Of a stretch of 64,000 nt of DNA, positions 10,713 to 25,000 are shown piece after piece. Position numbers and translations under genes: made by a program. Below the pieces are notes generated by a model. The model was not told where the DNA came from. It did no database searches and worked only from the letters and a program-made list of their open reading frames with translations. The DNA comes from Siderastrea radians (lineage: Eukaryota; Cnidaria; Anthozoa; Scleractinia; Rhizangiidae). How positions within the stretch are numbered: position 1 is the first letter of the stretch; each line of letters begins with the position of its first letter. Location of the stretch: assembly GCA_964017195.1 (NCBI GenBank), contig OZ024888.1, positions 12,471,701-12,535,700 on the forward strand, given 5' to 3'.

Positions 10713-11479
10713 GGGTTTACACGGTGTTCATGTTGGAGGGAAACAAATATAATACCTATTTTCACAAAAACATAACTTGTCTTCCAAAGGAGCAAAATTG
10801 TATTGTTTTGTGCCTCCAACATGGCTGCCTTAAAAACCCTCTCTAACGAAGATATCACTGACTTCAGATAAAAGATTATTGGCTGGTGCCGGTGAAACCA
10901 AGAGTTCTTCTGTTTCAGTGGTTGGAATCCCCTCTTGTAAATCTCAGAGCGAGGGAAGAGATTTAAATACTCCATGGGGGGGGGGGGGGGAGTAAATTGA
11001 TGTCACTGAAGTTATATGAATAACTCCAGCCTTTACGAAAGCCTGGATTTCATATGTGAGACAAATGGGGATTTATTTGTTTCCCAAGACACACTGTCCC
11101 CATGATTTAGAAAACATGACGAAATAATTATGAGCGAAAATCTATGACAAATTCACACTCAAAGTTAGAAAACCGCGAAAATATAAATATTATATATTAA
11201 TATTTGTGAATTCCATTATTGTGTTTTGACCAATCACGTGCCAGAACTTGTAACGACAGAAAAGGAACTGATGGGTTTCTCAGTCACGGAATCAAGTTGG
11301 TTCTCGATTTGTTTCGAAAGACCTCAAGATTCGTCATCAGCAGAGCTCTGTTGTAAAAAAAAAAATACCTGCTGCATGCTGGGCTTCAGATACAGCTGTA
11401 CCTGTTTATCCTGATTAAAAATCATTTGTTTTGATAGTCCAAATTGTAATAATCCATCTTATGATTTTTTTCCCTCGGG
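10713..11479. other. Anonymous sequence with a 14-base G run
   Basis: No gene recognised. A poly-G run lies at 10977-10990. Short open frames have no domain. Confidence 0.35.
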
Positions 11480-11671
11480 AGGGAGGGGACTGCAGCGTCG
11501 TGAGAAATGGAAAGTAGCCTGGCCTTGAAATTCTTGTTAGCCTTTGTAACTCGGCTTTTCTGTGAAGCAGTAGTTTTTGGTGATGTAAATACTCTGAATA
11601 AACTAATTCTCAACGAACGTTTCACTGGCGCCCAACAACTCATCATGACGTATGAGAGCAGCGATACTAGT
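11480..11671 (+). pseudogene. Zinc-finger pseudogene, 5' part
   Basis: Homologous to the 5' flank and first codons of the zinc-finger gene at 3544. Shared blocks are GCAGCGTCGTG, GAAATTCTTGTTA, GAAGCAGTAGTTT, CCCAACAACTC and ATCATGACGTATGAGAGCAG, against ATGATGTATGAGAGCAA in the intact gene. The start codon region is altered (ATGACG). Homology stops at 11671, at the former TTAA site, where TTAA elements entered. It continues at 16820. Confidence 0.75.
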
Positions 11672-11675
11672 TTAC

Positions 11676-12330
11676 GGTCATTCCCCCGAAATAAAATTTA
11701 ACATACGATTTTTGTCAAACTTTCGCAAGCTGTTATCTATCGAGCAATGTTTTGAAATATAAAATAAAAAGAACAGGTCGCCATGTCCGTTAACGAGATA
11801 TCATCGTCTCAAGTTATCCCATAATTCCTTGCAATTTCGCCTAACGAACGCATGTTTATTTGATCAGTTTACGCTACTTTCCGTAGGAAGAGGAAGCACA
11901 TGATTGAAGCAAATCTTGAAACAATGTACTAGATGTAAAATATCGATAACAAGGAACAATTAACTGGAAGTTTTATGGCAGATGCTCGAAGCAGCGGACG
12001 AAATTGACTCAAAACCTTTCTTATGTGCGTGTTCTCGGGGTCGTGATTTCATCTCCGTGAGTAATGGGTTTCTAGTAATAATTTTTTTTTCAAACATGTG
12101 ATTTTTTCTAACTTTTTAAACAAAAAGAGGATGGATGGTAGGTCAAAAATATTTGGAAAAAAGATAGGTCCCCATGCTTGTTTAAGAGTAAATAACTATT
12201 CTTTTCTCTGGTGAACTTAGCCTCATAGGAAACCTATTACTCCCTGGACGTGCGCGCGCTGTGAGCGCGCGCTAATGACGCAACAAATCGTGCGCAGTAA
12301 GGAGGCGTATTGCAATACAGGGGAATGACC
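11676..12330. mobile_element. TTAA-flanked MITE, family GGTSATTCC, copy 2
   Basis: A 655-bp element with ends GGTCATTCCCC and the complement of GGGGAATGACC. The right flank is TTAA at 12331-12334, and the left flank at 11672-11675 has decayed to TTAC. It aligns with 3979-4642 at both ends and in the GCGCGC-rich right part. It lies inside the zinc-finger pseudogene, directly next to the 4.5-kb element. Confidence 0.75.
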
Positions 12331-12612
12331 TTAAAGGTCAAATAAACCAAAATTTCGACATTTTTTCTTTCAATCCAATTTACTTGTTATGTGTTGATTT
12401 GGTATCAAATAAATATATTCTGAAGTTTCAAGTCAATTGGACTTAGGATCGCAGAGATAATGGCATGTGAAAAGTGCTACTTTTTGGCCTCCATAATCGT
12501 AGAGTGGTCGGGAAAGTTGTCGGTAAATTGTCGGAAATAACACTAGTGACGTCACTGTTGGCGAGCTGGAAAATTGCGGGGATTCGAAGTGTGAGGACTT
12601 GAGCGGATACTC

Positions 12613-12767
12613 ATGGTGTTTTGTGCTGCTATGAGGGTAAAGTAAGTAATTTTAAGTTTCCAGAAGATCCAGAACTGCCTCAAGAATGGCTCAAAGAATG
12701 AAAGGAGGATCGTTTCAACCCACAAAACACTGATTCACGTGTCTGTGCAGACCAGTTTACACCACAG
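12613..12767 (+). pseudogene. THAP-domain exon remnant
   Basis: Starting at ATGGTGTTTTGT, with one frameshift, the plus strand reads MVFC, CYEGKVSNFKFPEDPEL, PQEWLKE, stop, KEDRFNPQNTDSRVCADQF, then a CAG/GTAACC donor. This follows the THAP plan: an N-terminal Cys pair, the FP-DPEL-W-K core and a closing SRVC--xF. The last zinc ligand His is Gln here. The frameshift, the stop and the lost ligand mark it as dead. The same remnant, with more damage, lies at 19978-20126. Confidence 0.6.
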
Positions 12768-13380
12768 GTAACCAAAGCGATTCGATCGAAAATAATCGGC
12801 GGTTTTCCATGGAAAATACCTAAAAATCCAAATAAAGTTTGAAGAACCTTACCTGTTATGTGTTTGCTGTGTTTTTGCCGGTTTTCCGAGCTTGTGGAGG
12901 TTGTTTTGAGCGGTAAGTTACAGCGGTATAAACCACCATGTCCGCCCAAGAACGGAGCAACTTCACACGGGAATTCCAATTGCGTGTTCAGCATTTGCAC
13001 AACGTAGAAATTTAGAGGTAAGAATTTTGCATTTTGTTCAATATAACTATGACTAGCTTGTATCTTCTGATGGTTGTTAACTCTTTCAGTTAGTTTACTT
13101 GAGAAGTATAAGTCATAGCAGTTACTAAGCATTAACAATAACCTCGGGTTTTTGGCGCATAAATTAGGCTTCAATAATTATAAACAAACGTAAATTTCGA
13201 GCTCTGAATGTTATATTTTTCACACATCAAAATATTTCAGTTTTATCGCTTTCACACAGCGGCTGCAGGCCCTTCCTAAGCCTCTAACAAGCCAACACTC
13301 AAGACAACCAACAACATAAACCCAGATTTAATAAACTGGCCTAGTTTCTAAGTGTTGTGGCTTTTCACTGGCAAGCAGGT

Positions 13381-14039
13381 CCCAGGGGGGGGTACTCCGG
13401 ATTTCAAGTGACGGGGATAGTGGTGGTGGTGGTAATCGAAGGATTTTTTTTGGGGGGGGGGTTGAAATTTTCCATTCCGGGATGTTTTTGGGTAGGAAAA
13501 TTTGGCAAGTATTTTTTTGGATGGCTTGATTTAAGTAGAGATTTTTTGGGTATTCAAAACAATCTGAAGAATTGTGGTAGTGCCTGTGTATCCTGGCCGT
13601 GTAGTTCTGCGAATATTAAGTACTGACAACCAAACTTGTTTTGCGGTTGTTTTAATTATATTTAACGATGGTGTCACATTACATTGTATTTGTTTCATAA
13701 AACCGGTTATACAATAGTCCGCAAAGTGTCCCGGGTGTATTTCACAAGGCTTCAATTCATTCAACTGGTTTCTCATCCATCCTGTTTATCACCCGGCTTT
13801 ATCCTCACTGGAATTCCCTTTTGCTGTAGTGAATTCTTGATATCTTTCGCTTGTGACTTGTGGGTTAATCCTTTCTGGAAATTTTTGAGGCTCGAAAATT
13901 CGGCATGGGATTTTGGGGGGGTTAATTTTTGGTCCAGGGAATTTTTGGGTTCCTTAGAGGCCCTAGGGATTTTTTTGGGTTTTGATTTTTGCCCCCATTC
14001 GATCATCCCCGTCACTTGAAATCCGGAGTACCCCCTGGG
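13381..14039. mobile_element. Nested element with 8-bp target duplication (hAT- or P-like MITE)
   Basis: A 659-bp element flanked by the direct repeat AAGCAGGT at 13373-13380 and 14040-14047. The ends CCCAGGGGG and CCCCCTGGG open inverted arms with GGTACTCCGGATTTCAAGTG and its complement. An 8-bp duplication is typical of hAT and P superfamilies. The same insertion, at the same site, is in the second 4.5-kb copy (20743-21387), so it was present before the host element multiplied. Confidence 0.8.
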
Positions 14040-14639
14040 AAGCAGGTGTTCCAGGCTGTTCCATGTTCATGATTTTTAGGGGAGGCAGAAATGACATCCG
14101 GCAAATCAAGACGAACATGCCCCTATCAAGTTTATGACAGGTGTATCACTTAATATAATTATGGGTCCACCCTTCGTACAGCTGTTATCTGAGTACTTTC
14201 AGGAGGGGGAAATGGCTGACCCATAAAAACTGAAGGAATTGATTGCTGTTTGAAACAAAAAAAAGTTCTTTTGTGGGTGTCGCATATGTTCCTTGTCTCT
14301 CCAAGAAGTACGTCTAATACCTCTTGAAACGTTGTTCCTGCCAGCATGAATTTCTGACATTATAGTACCTTAAAACCTTAGAAAGTATCAAAACACGCTG
14401 ACAATGGTCATTTTTAATTCAAACACCCTAAGTGGTGCCAAAGCATGAATTGTAATCACGGTGACCCCTTCACTACACTATGGGAGCCCCTCCCCTCTCA
14501 CCTCCTAGGTTAAGCACCACTCTGTAGTAATTGAAGAAAATACAAAGTTTAGATACATTTCAAAGAGTAGTACAAGTGTCAACCAAATATGATGTTAATA
14601 TTATCTAGCAAGACTGCCAAGCTGTTAATGGAAATATTC

Positions 14640-16477
14640 AAAGCCCTTTCAGTTTCCACTTTCACTTGGGAAGCTCTCTCTAATTTTTAAAACCAGACAA
14701 GATGGAATGGCTATTGGGATTTGTCGTCCCAGCTTCATACGTATCCAGTAAGTGTATTGCCTATAAGCAACATTACTGTATACATGTTCTGAGAATGAAA
14801 GAGGAAACAACAGACTCATAAAAAAGATACACAGATGAGTAAAAGGTAACTCATCAGTAAAGGGATTAAATAAATATGTCAACTACAAAAATAAATCTAT
14901 ATTAAATAAATAAACAGGTAGCTAACCAGTAACAACAGTAGAAAAACAACATTAACTCGATTTCACAGTCTTAGAAATAATGAAATCACATTTGATTTGT
15001 TTAAGCTAAAATTTGAGAGTTTGTTTTTGCTTTCAACTAACAATAATATTACTTATATGTTGTACTGGTAGTACAACTGATTGTAAACCCAGTACTTGTT
15101 AAACCATATACATCAAAGGAGTCATAAAGTGCACAAAGTTGCTAAGAACTTAACAAGGTATACTGTTTATGTAATCATGTTCATTCATGTAACAAGGGTT
15201 TTTGTAATTGTCATTTCATTATTGTTCCTTGATCTTTTACAACTTTTATGTCACCTTTTGTCAAATATCTTAGTATTTAGCACACAACCTCATAAGCATT
15301 GCAACATCTCATCATGTATTAATGAAGGATCTTTTCTCATGAACACAATTTATAGGTGATTCATTTTCGGACCAAAATATGTAATTTTCCCTCCCAACTG
15401 GTCCCCTGGTTCCTCCCCTACGCCCAGAGGTTTTTCTTTCTCTTTTCCCAAACAAAATCCAACCACAAAGCAGCTCTCAGTGTGCCCACTGTCAGAGCAA
15501 ACATTTAATTTTTTCTTACCCATCTTGAGAACCAGATGTGTAATTTTTCCCACCCATTTTCAGAACTGACATTTAACATAACTGTCACCCCCGAATCAAT
15601 TACCATTTTCAGACCTGACTTTTAAGTCAACAACCATTTTCAGACCAAAAAGGCTTTAAAACCATACTCATTTGGATTGCACCAATCTATACATGGAGTT
15701 TGTTCTCTGCCCCCCCCCCCAAAAAAAAAAGAGCCCAAAGCAAAATTATGTTAATATGTACGTACTCCGGCCTTCATTTTCCAAATGCTGATTATAATCT
15801 ATCTCAATGACAGCTGGATTTAAAAAAATTCTCTTCATCTGTCTCTAGGACATAGCAGGTGGTATCTTATCACAGGATTTGGGAATTGCACGACAGCAAA
15901 ACACTTTCTCACCCAGCTGGCATTAGTACACAGTTGCCAAAATTTAAATGCACCTAAATTTTGAGCCAAAGATTGTATACATACAAAACAACAAACAAAC
16001 ACAGTCACTAGTAACGCTTTGCGATGTAGACAGATACATTCAACAAGAACTGCAACCTGTTTTCGGCTCTGTTCAAAATTTGAGCTGGATTTCGCGAGGA
16101 TGAAAACCGTACTCATACAGCAACCATAATGGATACATGTATAAGAAGCTTTGCTTTACTCTAGTCAGTCTAATCAGTAAGGCATAACAACAAACATCGA
16201 TTATGATAAGTGTACAAAAGGGCTCCAAAGAACAACAAAAATGCCTCAGATAAAGTGGTAACGCATTTATTAACAATTATACGGCGAACTTTTACAGTGT
16301 AATGAATAAATAAGCTTAAACGCTCACCATTTAAACTTTACCAATTCCGTCGTTAACTTTCGAAGCCATTGCTGTCGGTCGAATATCATTTGAGATTTTG
16401 CAGTCCGATTCTCTGGCAATTAGCTCAAACTGGTATGGCTCTACGTTAAATGCCACAGGTTTGAGCTCCTCGGTCAT
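14640..16477 (-). pseudogene. P2X7-intracellular-domain-like protein, broken exons
   Basis: Minus-strand pieces in order: exon 1 from ATG at 16477 reads MTEELKPVAFNVEPYQFEL; a middle piece near 15900-15800 reads VFCCRAIPKSCDKIPPAMS, then a stop; a last piece at about 14760-14650 reads NVAYRQYTYWIRMKLG followed by IPSCLVLKIRESFPSESGN. The EPYQFEP start, the CC-E-rich core and the YRQF-W-LG...IPSCVV--IR--FP end are the pattern of the P2X7 cytoplasmic (ballast-like) zinc domain, widespread in cnidarian transposon-linked genes. Stops and missing segments make it a pseudogene. Exon borders are inferred only. Confidence 0.5.
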
Positions 16478-16819
16478 TTTCAACGCAAAGAAAACGGGTG
16501 AAAACAGAGAATTTTCCAAAAAATTACAACAATACTCTTCAATTGTCGCCTTTGCATCTTGAGCTTTCTTTGCTCATCAACAGTGACGTCACAGAATCAG
16601 CGGTCGTTTCCATTCCTTCCATTTAAGCGCGCGGTCATTTCAGAAACGATTTCGTGAAACCTTCGGATATCTTCGTACTTTTGGCTTTATTATTCCTTTT
16701 AAGGTCTCAGGAAGGAAAATTTCGGTCCAGTTTGGCTTTATAATGATTTCTTTTTGTGTCAAGACGCGTTTAAACGACTAAAGTGGAATTAACAAAATTT
16801 GGGTTTATTTGACCTTTAA

Positions 16820-17890
<1,071 letters not shown>

Positions 17891-18150
17891 AAAGAATCTT
17901 TAACAGGACAACCGACTTGCAGTCGCCTGCGAGGGAACAGCCTAGAACAATAATTATACCATTGATAACTTATACGAGTTTCGAGTTACACTAGTGGACC
18001 AATGTGGAAACTAGCATAAATGAAGGCTTGTTGTAACATACTCCACGGATACAATCACCGCGCTTATCCCTGTGAGCTTTTGCCCGGCGGTTTGGAGCAA
18101 TGGGAGGCAGTAACATCGATCCAATCCAATAGTTGTATCGAGTGAATAAA

Positions 18151-18705
18151 GGAGGCAGTGTCTAGATACCTGGCAGCCAGATACCGGCAGATGTCTCAAG
18201 ACCAAATACCTGGGAATCCGAAATTATCTAAGGATTTCGATGGCAAGGCATATTTTAACGTTCTGAAAGTATTCGATATTTGTTTAGAATTGCCAGGTGA
18301 TTCGGAAAAGTATTTTGGTTTTGTAGATGACGAGTTTTCCGAGATTGTGTATACTAGAAAATTGCCATGTCGGTTTGCAGTACTTAGCCATTATTTGTGG
18401 CTAGACCCGCCAGTCTGAAACGCGCGGAATTTCGGACGGAATTTCTAATTCAAACGTCCTCGTCGTTTGTTAAGAATTACCAAGCTATTCAAGACTAGCT
18501 TGGTTTTGTAGTTAACGAATTTTCTGACCTTTTGCATACTATAAAATCACTATGTTCGCGATACTTGGCAGTTCTAAACTAATATCAAATACTTTCAGAA
18601 CGTTAGAATAAGCCCTTCCATCGAAATCTTTCGAAAATATCGGACTGCCGGGTATTTAGTCTTGAAACATCCATACCCCTGGCTGGTATCTACAGACACT
18701 GTCTC
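18151..18705. mobile_element. Foldback element, family GGAGGCAGTGTCTAGATACC, copy 1
   Basis: About 555 bp whose two halves are complementary: left GGAGGCAGTGTCTAGATACC, right GGTATCTACAGACACTGTC. The arms run for over 200 bp, with blocks such as AAATACCTGGGAATCCGAAA and TTCGATATTTGTTTAGAA in the left arm. Three more copies sit in the same relative place downstream of each E2. No clear target duplication. Short frames inside are artefacts. Confidence 0.65.
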
Positions 18706-19023
18706 TTTTTAATGGTCATGTCACCAGGTCAGTTTTTATGTTTTATTTCCCTTTATTTTATTTTGGCTTTCCTAAAACAATAAAGCCAATATTATGCTAA
18801 AATCCATTAACCTAAACATAAATACGAGTTTTTAACTTGTCGCGGTTTGTGACGAATTTCCCTTGTTCTAAACTTCCTCTCTCTAGTTTTACGTATTTCC
18901 TCCATTTTCTTTTATTTATTGTAAATTAATTTCCCGCGTATTTTTTTAGTAATCAATAATATTTCCAAGAGATTTTAGAAGACTCGTTACTGTAACTTAA
19001 AACAAATTGCTGAATCTGGTAAG

Positions 19024-22000
19024 TTAATTGTTCCACATATTTCTAATAAGTTGGTCCTTTTGATTACACCGACCCTTCTTCATCCAATGTTCTGTAAGGT
19101 CGTCGTAAACCTTTCGTATGGGTGGATTTTCAGGGTCAAAACCTTCACAGATGCGACAAATTGATCTCGACAATGATCCAGATACTTTGTATTTCAGTCT
19201 CCATTTGAAGTACTCGTTATAAGCAGTACTGTTTTTGTCCAGATACTGAAGATATTCTGCTAGTTGTTTCACAGTTTTGAAGTCCATAACATTGATATAA
19301 GAACCAGGAATAGCCAGCTTTGTATAGTTAGCACCTCCCAACACAACCGGGACAACATTTTCGTCGCCTGAAAAATACAGAAAATTGATAGATTGTTACG
19401 TAAGGGAACAAATCCCTTATACATGGGTCCCTTCCAAAAATAATATATAGATTTAGCCAAGCCTAAAAGCGGAGCCCCCCCTTTTTGTTTTGTCTGTTTT
19501 TTGCTTTTGTTTTGTTTTTGCTGGCAGTTATTAATTTGTGAAAATACTCTCATCCAAGTCGTTTTATTAAAAAAAAAAACCAAGAAAAAAAAGAAAAAAA
19601 TTCTTGCTCCCGCTGAGCGTCGAACCCGGCTCGTCGGCGTGAGGTGCCGGTAACTAATCCACTAGGCCACGGGCGTTAGACACTGTTTCAGCACTTAAAG
19701 GTCAAATAAACCCAAAATTTCGACATTTTTTCTTTCAATCCAATTTACTTGTTATGTGTTGATTTGGTATCAAATAAACATATTCTGAAGTTTCAAGTCA
19801 ATTGGACTTAGGATCACAGAGATAATGGCACGTGAAAAGTGCTACTTTTTGGCCTTCATAATCGTAGAGTGGTCGGGAAAGTTGTCGGTAAATTGTCGGA
19901 AATAACACTAGTGACGTCACTGTTGGCGAGCTGGAAAATTGCAGGGATTCGAAGTGTGAGGACTTGAGCGGAAAATCATGGTGTTTTTGTGCTGCTATGA
20001 GAGTAAAGTAAGTAATTTTAAGAAGATCCAGAACTGCCTCAAGAATGGCTCAAAAAATAAAAGGAGGATCGTTTCAACACACAAAACACTGATTCACCTG
20101 TCTGTGCAGACCAGTTTACACCACAGGTAACCAAAGCGATTCGATCGAAAATAATCGGCGGTTTTCCATGGAAAATACCTAAAAATCCAAATAAAGTTTG
20201 AAGAACCTTACCTGTTATGTGTTTGCTGTGTTTTTGCCGGTTTTCCGAGTTTGTGGAGGTTGTTTTGAGCGGTAAGTTACAGCGGTATAAACCATCCATG
20301 TCCGCCCAAGAACGGAGCAACTTCACACGGGAATTCCAATTGCGTGTTCAGCATTTGCACAACGTAGAAATTTAGAGGTAAGAAGTTTGCATTTTGTTCA
20401 ACATGACTATGACTAACTTGTATCTTCTGTTGGTTGTTAGCTCTTTCAGCTAGGTTTATTTGAGAATTATAAGTCATAGCAGTTACTAAGCACTAACAAT
20501 AACGTCGGACTTTTGGCGCATAAATTAGGCTTCAATAATTATAAACAAACGTAAATTTCGAGCTCTGAATGTAATATTTTTCACACACTAAAATATTTGA
20601 GTTTTATCGCTTTCATACAGCGGCTGCACGCCCTTCTTAAGCCTCTCACAAGCCAACACTCAAGACAACCAACAGCATAAACCCAGATTTAATAAACTGG
20701 CCTAGTTTGGAAAGTGTTGTGGCTTTCCACTGGCAAGCAGGTCCCAAGGGGGGGGGGTACTCCGGATTTCAAGTGACGGGGATAATCGAAGGATTTTTTT
20801 GGGGGGGTGTTGAAATTTTCCATCCCGGGATGTTTTTGGGTAGGAAAATTTGGCAAGTATTTTTTTGGGTAGCTTGATTTAAGTAGAGATTTTTCGGGTA
20901 TTCAAAACAATCTGAAGAATTGTGATAGTGTCTGTGTATCCTGGTTGCGTAGTTCTGCGAATATTAAGTACTGACAACCAAACTTGTTTTGCGGTTGTTT
21001 TAATTATATTTAACGATGGTGTCACATTACATTGCATCTGTTTCATAAAACCGGCTATACAATAGTCTGCAAAGTGTCCCGGGTGTATTTCACAAGGCTT
21101 CAATTCATTCAACTGATTTCTCATCCATCGTGTTTATCACCCGGCTTTATCCTTACTGGAATTCCCTTTTGCTGTAGTGAATTCTTGATATCTTTCGCAT
21201 ATGTCTTGTGGGTTAATCCTTTCTGGAAATTTCTGAGGCTCGAAAATTCGGCATGGGATTTTGGGGGGTTAATTTTTGGTCCAGGGCTTTTTTGGGTTCC
21301 TTGGAGGCCCTAGGGATTTTTTTGGGTTTTGATTTTTGCCCCCATTCGATCATCCCCGTCACTTGAAATCCTTAGTACCCCCCTGGGAAGTAGGCGTTCC
21401 AGGCTGTTCCACGTTCATGATTTTTAGGGGAGGCAGAAATGACATCATATCAAGACAAACATGCCCCTATCAAGTTTATGACAGGTGTATCACTTAATAT
21501 AATTATGGGGTCCACCCTTCGTACAGCTGCTATCTAAGTACTTTCAGGAGGGGGAAATGGTTGACCCATAAAAACTGAAGGAACTGATTGTTGTTTAAAA
21601 CAAAAAAAAATTCTTTTGTGGGTGTCACATGTGTTCCTTGTCACTCCAAGAAGTACTAATGCCTCTTGAAAAGTTGTTCCTGCCAGCATGAATTTCTGAC
21701 ATTATAGTACCTTAAAACCCTAGAAAGTATCAAAACACGCTGACAATGGTCATTTTTAATTCAAACACCCTAAGTGGTACCAAAGCATGAATTCTAATCA
21801 CGGTGACCCCTTCACTACACTATGGGAGCCCCTCCCCTCTCACCTCCTAGGTTAAGTACCACTCTGTAGTAATTGAAGAAAATACAAAGTTTAGAAACAT
21901 TTCAAAGAGTAGTACAACTGTCAACCAAATATGATGTTAATATTATCTAGCAAGACTGCCAAGTTGTCAATGGACATATTCAAAGCCCTTTCAGTTTCCA

Positions 22001-25000
22001 CTTTTACTTAAGAAGCTCTCTCTCTCTCATTTTTAAAACCAGACAAGATGGAATGGCTACTGGGATTTGTCGTCCCAGCTTCATACGTATCCACTAAGTG
22101 TATTGCCTATAAGCAACATTACTGTATACGTTCTGAGAACGAAAGAGGAAACAACAGACTCATAACAAAGATACACAGATGAGTAAAAGGTAACTCATCA
22201 GTAAAGGGATTAAATAAATATGTCAACTACAAAAATAAATCTACATTAAGTAAATAAACAGGTTAGCTAACCAGTAACAACAGTAGAAAAACAACATTAA
22301 CTTGATTTCACAGTCTTAGAAATAATGAAATCACATTTGATTTGTTTAAGCTAAACTTTGAGAGTTTTTTTTTGCTTTCAACTAAAAATTATATTACTTA
22401 TATGTTGTACCGGTAGTACAACTGATTGTAAACCCAGTATTTGTTAATTATATACATCAAAGGAGTCATAAAGTGCACAAGGTTGCTGAGAACTTAACAA
22501 GGTATACTGTTTATGTAATCATGTTCATTCATGTATATAGGGTTTTTGTAATTGTCATTTCATTATTGTTCCTTGATCTTTTACTACTTTTATGTCACCT
22601 TTTGTCAAATATCTTAGTATTTAGCACACAACCTCATAAGCATTGCAACATCTCATCATGTATTAATGAAGGATCTTTTCTCATGAACACAATTTATAGG
22701 GGATTCATTTTCGGACCAAAAGATAATTTTCCCTCCCCATTGGTCCCCTGGTTCCTCCCCTCCTCCCAGAGGTTTTTCTTTCTCTTTTCCCAAACAAAAT
22801 TCAACCACAAAGCAGCTCTCAGTGTGCCCACTGTCAGACCAAACATGTAATTTTCCTTACCCATCTTGAGAACCAGATGTGTAATTTTTCCCACCCATTT
22901 TCAGAACTGACAAAACATAACTGGCACTCCCAAATCAATTACCATTTTCAGATATGACATTTAAGTCAACAACCATTTTCAGAACCAAAAAGGCTTTAAA
23001 ACCATACTCATTTGGGCTGCACCAATCTATACATGGAGTTTTTTCTCTGCCCCCCTCCCCCCCCCAAAAAAAAGAGCCCAAAGCAAAATTACGTTAATAT
23101 GTACGTACTCCGGCCTTCATTTTCAAAATACTGATTATAATCTGTCTCAATGACAGCTGGATTTAAAAAATTCTCTTCATCTGTCTCTAGGACATAGCAG
23201 GTGGTATCTTATCACAGGATTTGGGAATTGCACGACAGCAAAACACTTTCTCGCCCAGCTGGCATTAGTACACAGTTGCCAAAATTTAAATGCACCTAAA
23301 TTTTGAGCCTAAGATTGTATACATGCAAAACAACAAACAAACACAGTCATTAGTAACACTTTGCGATGTAGACAGATACATTCAACAAGATTGAAATACA
23401 TTCAACAAGAACTGTAACCTGTTTTCGGCTATGTTCAAAATTTGAGCTGGATTTCCTGCCGCTGTTGCCGCGAGGATGAAAACCGTACTCACACAGGAAC
23501 TATAATGGATACATGTATAAGAAGCTTTGCTTTACTCTAGTCAGTCTAGTCAGTAAGGCATAACAACAAACATCGATCATGATAAGTGTACAAAAGGGCT
23601 GCAAAGAACAACAAAAATGCCTCAAATAAAGTGGTAACGCATTTATTAACGATTATACGGCGAACTTTTACAGTGTAATGAATAAATAAGCTTAAACGCT
23701 CACCATTAAACTTTATCAATTCCGTCGTTTACTTTCGAAGCCATTGCTGTCGGTCGAATATCATCTGAGATTTTGCAGTCCGATTCTGTGGCAATTAGCT
23801 CAAACTGGTATGGCTCTACATTAAATGCCACAGGTTTGAGCTACTCGGCCATTTTCAACGCAAAGAAAACGGGTGAAAACAGAGAATTTTCCAAAAAATT
23901 ACAACAATACTCTTCAATACTCGCCTTTGGATCTTGAACTTTCTTTGCTCATCAACCAGCTGATCAACAGTGACGTCACAGAATCAGCGATCGTTTCCAT
24001 TCCTTCCATTTAAGCGCGCGGTCATTTCAGAAACGATTTCGTGAAACCTTCGGATATCTTCGTACTTTTGGCTTTATTACTCCTTTTAAGGTCTCAGGAA
24101 GGAAAATTTCGGTCCAGTTTGGCTTTATAATGATTTCTTTTTGTGTCAAGACGCGTTTAAACGGCTAAAGCGGAATTATCAAAATTTGGGTTTATTTGAC
24201 CTTTAATTTTATACTTATTTCTTTCTTCGTGACAAGCTGCCTATCAGCATGAAAATGCTGGTGTTTTTCCTGGCAAAATGTGTTCGAAACGCCGTAAAAA
24301 CCATGGTTGTGGACAGAAAAAACCAAAAAGCACTAGCTCTGCTATATTTGGCGTCGAAACCGCTGCGAAAAGCTGCGAACTCAAGCGATGTGCCGACCAA
24401 GTTTGAACAGAACCGACGAGGCAAATTTGAACTTTTTGCCTGAACTTTATCGCCGAGTTTCTTTCGCCTAGATTGAACTTTTCCCCTTCCACCAAAAAGA
24501 CAACTGAGTGTTCTTTTGAACTTTTTTTTTTCCATTAACAAATTTGTTTTTGACTTTTCTTGTCTTTGCTTGTTTTGCTACAACGCGGGTCAACATGCGA
24601 TTTCGCGCTGAAAACACACGGGATTCAGCACAGGGTTATATCCAGTGTAGGAAGTGTATTGGTAGGCCTGTGGTGCGGACGGACGGACGTACGTACGGAC
24701 GGATGTACGGACGGACGGTCACGTGACTACTACGTCACTACCAAAATTTTTTGCCTTCATAGATTACCAAATTTCCTTAGCAATGGAGCTCCGCTGACGC
24801 GCTAGCGCGCTGGCTCCGCTATAAACTTTAAAACCTTAACCGTCTAATTTTTACACCTGACCGCCGTGCGTGGCTGTTTTAAGGTCAATTCCTAATTGAT
24901 GGCTTTTAATGATTTTATGTAATTTACGAATATACCGTATACTTGTTTAAATTTCGAGCAGAATAGAACTTTTCGAAAGAATGCAGCAAAACAGGAATTT

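Larger units (their letters stand above)
12335..16815. mobile_element. 4.5-kb TTAA-flanked transposon, copy 1 (Kolobok- or piggyBac-like)
   Basis: A 4,481-bp element between TTAA at 12331-12334 and 16816-16819, with ends AGGTCAAATAAACC and the exact complement GGTTTATTTGACCT. The near-identical copy at 19699-24202 fixes both borders. Near the left end on the plus strand is a decayed THAP-type DNA-binding domain. From the right end, on the minus strand, are exons of a P2X7-intracellular-domain-like protein. An unrelated 659-bp element is nested at 13381-14039. THAP domains together with TTAA targets are a published trait of Kolobok transposons, so that superfamily is my preferred inference. 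No intact transposase is visible in either copy. Confidence 0.8.
19699..24202. mobile_element. 4.5-kb TTAA-flanked transposon, copy 2
   Basis: A 4,504-bp element between TTAA at 19695-19698 and 24203-24206, in the intron of fucosyltransferase gene 1. It has the same ends and content as 12335-16815, at roughly 95 percent identity by eye. It carries the THAP remnant (19978-20126), the nested 8-bp-duplication element (20743-21387, flanks AAGCAGGT and AAGTAGGC) and the P2X7-like pieces (about 23850 down to 22000). Exon 1 of the latter now has a stop (MAE then TAG). It is non-autonomous. Confidence 0.82.

Noticed and set aside
12680..13174. 164-residue minus-strand open frame
   Set aside because: It is antisense to the THAP remnant and adjacent transposon sequence, shows no domain, and recurs shortened in the second copy (20039-20326) with frame changes.
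18158..18418. 86-residue frame and similar frames at 32275 and 40157
   Set aside because: They lie in the foldback element arms. The similarity between copies comes from element homology, and the frames are not maintained in all copies.
24215..24541. 108-residue minus-strand frame with basic N-terminus
   Set aside because: Overlapping frames on both strands, no domain, located in intronic repeat sequence.
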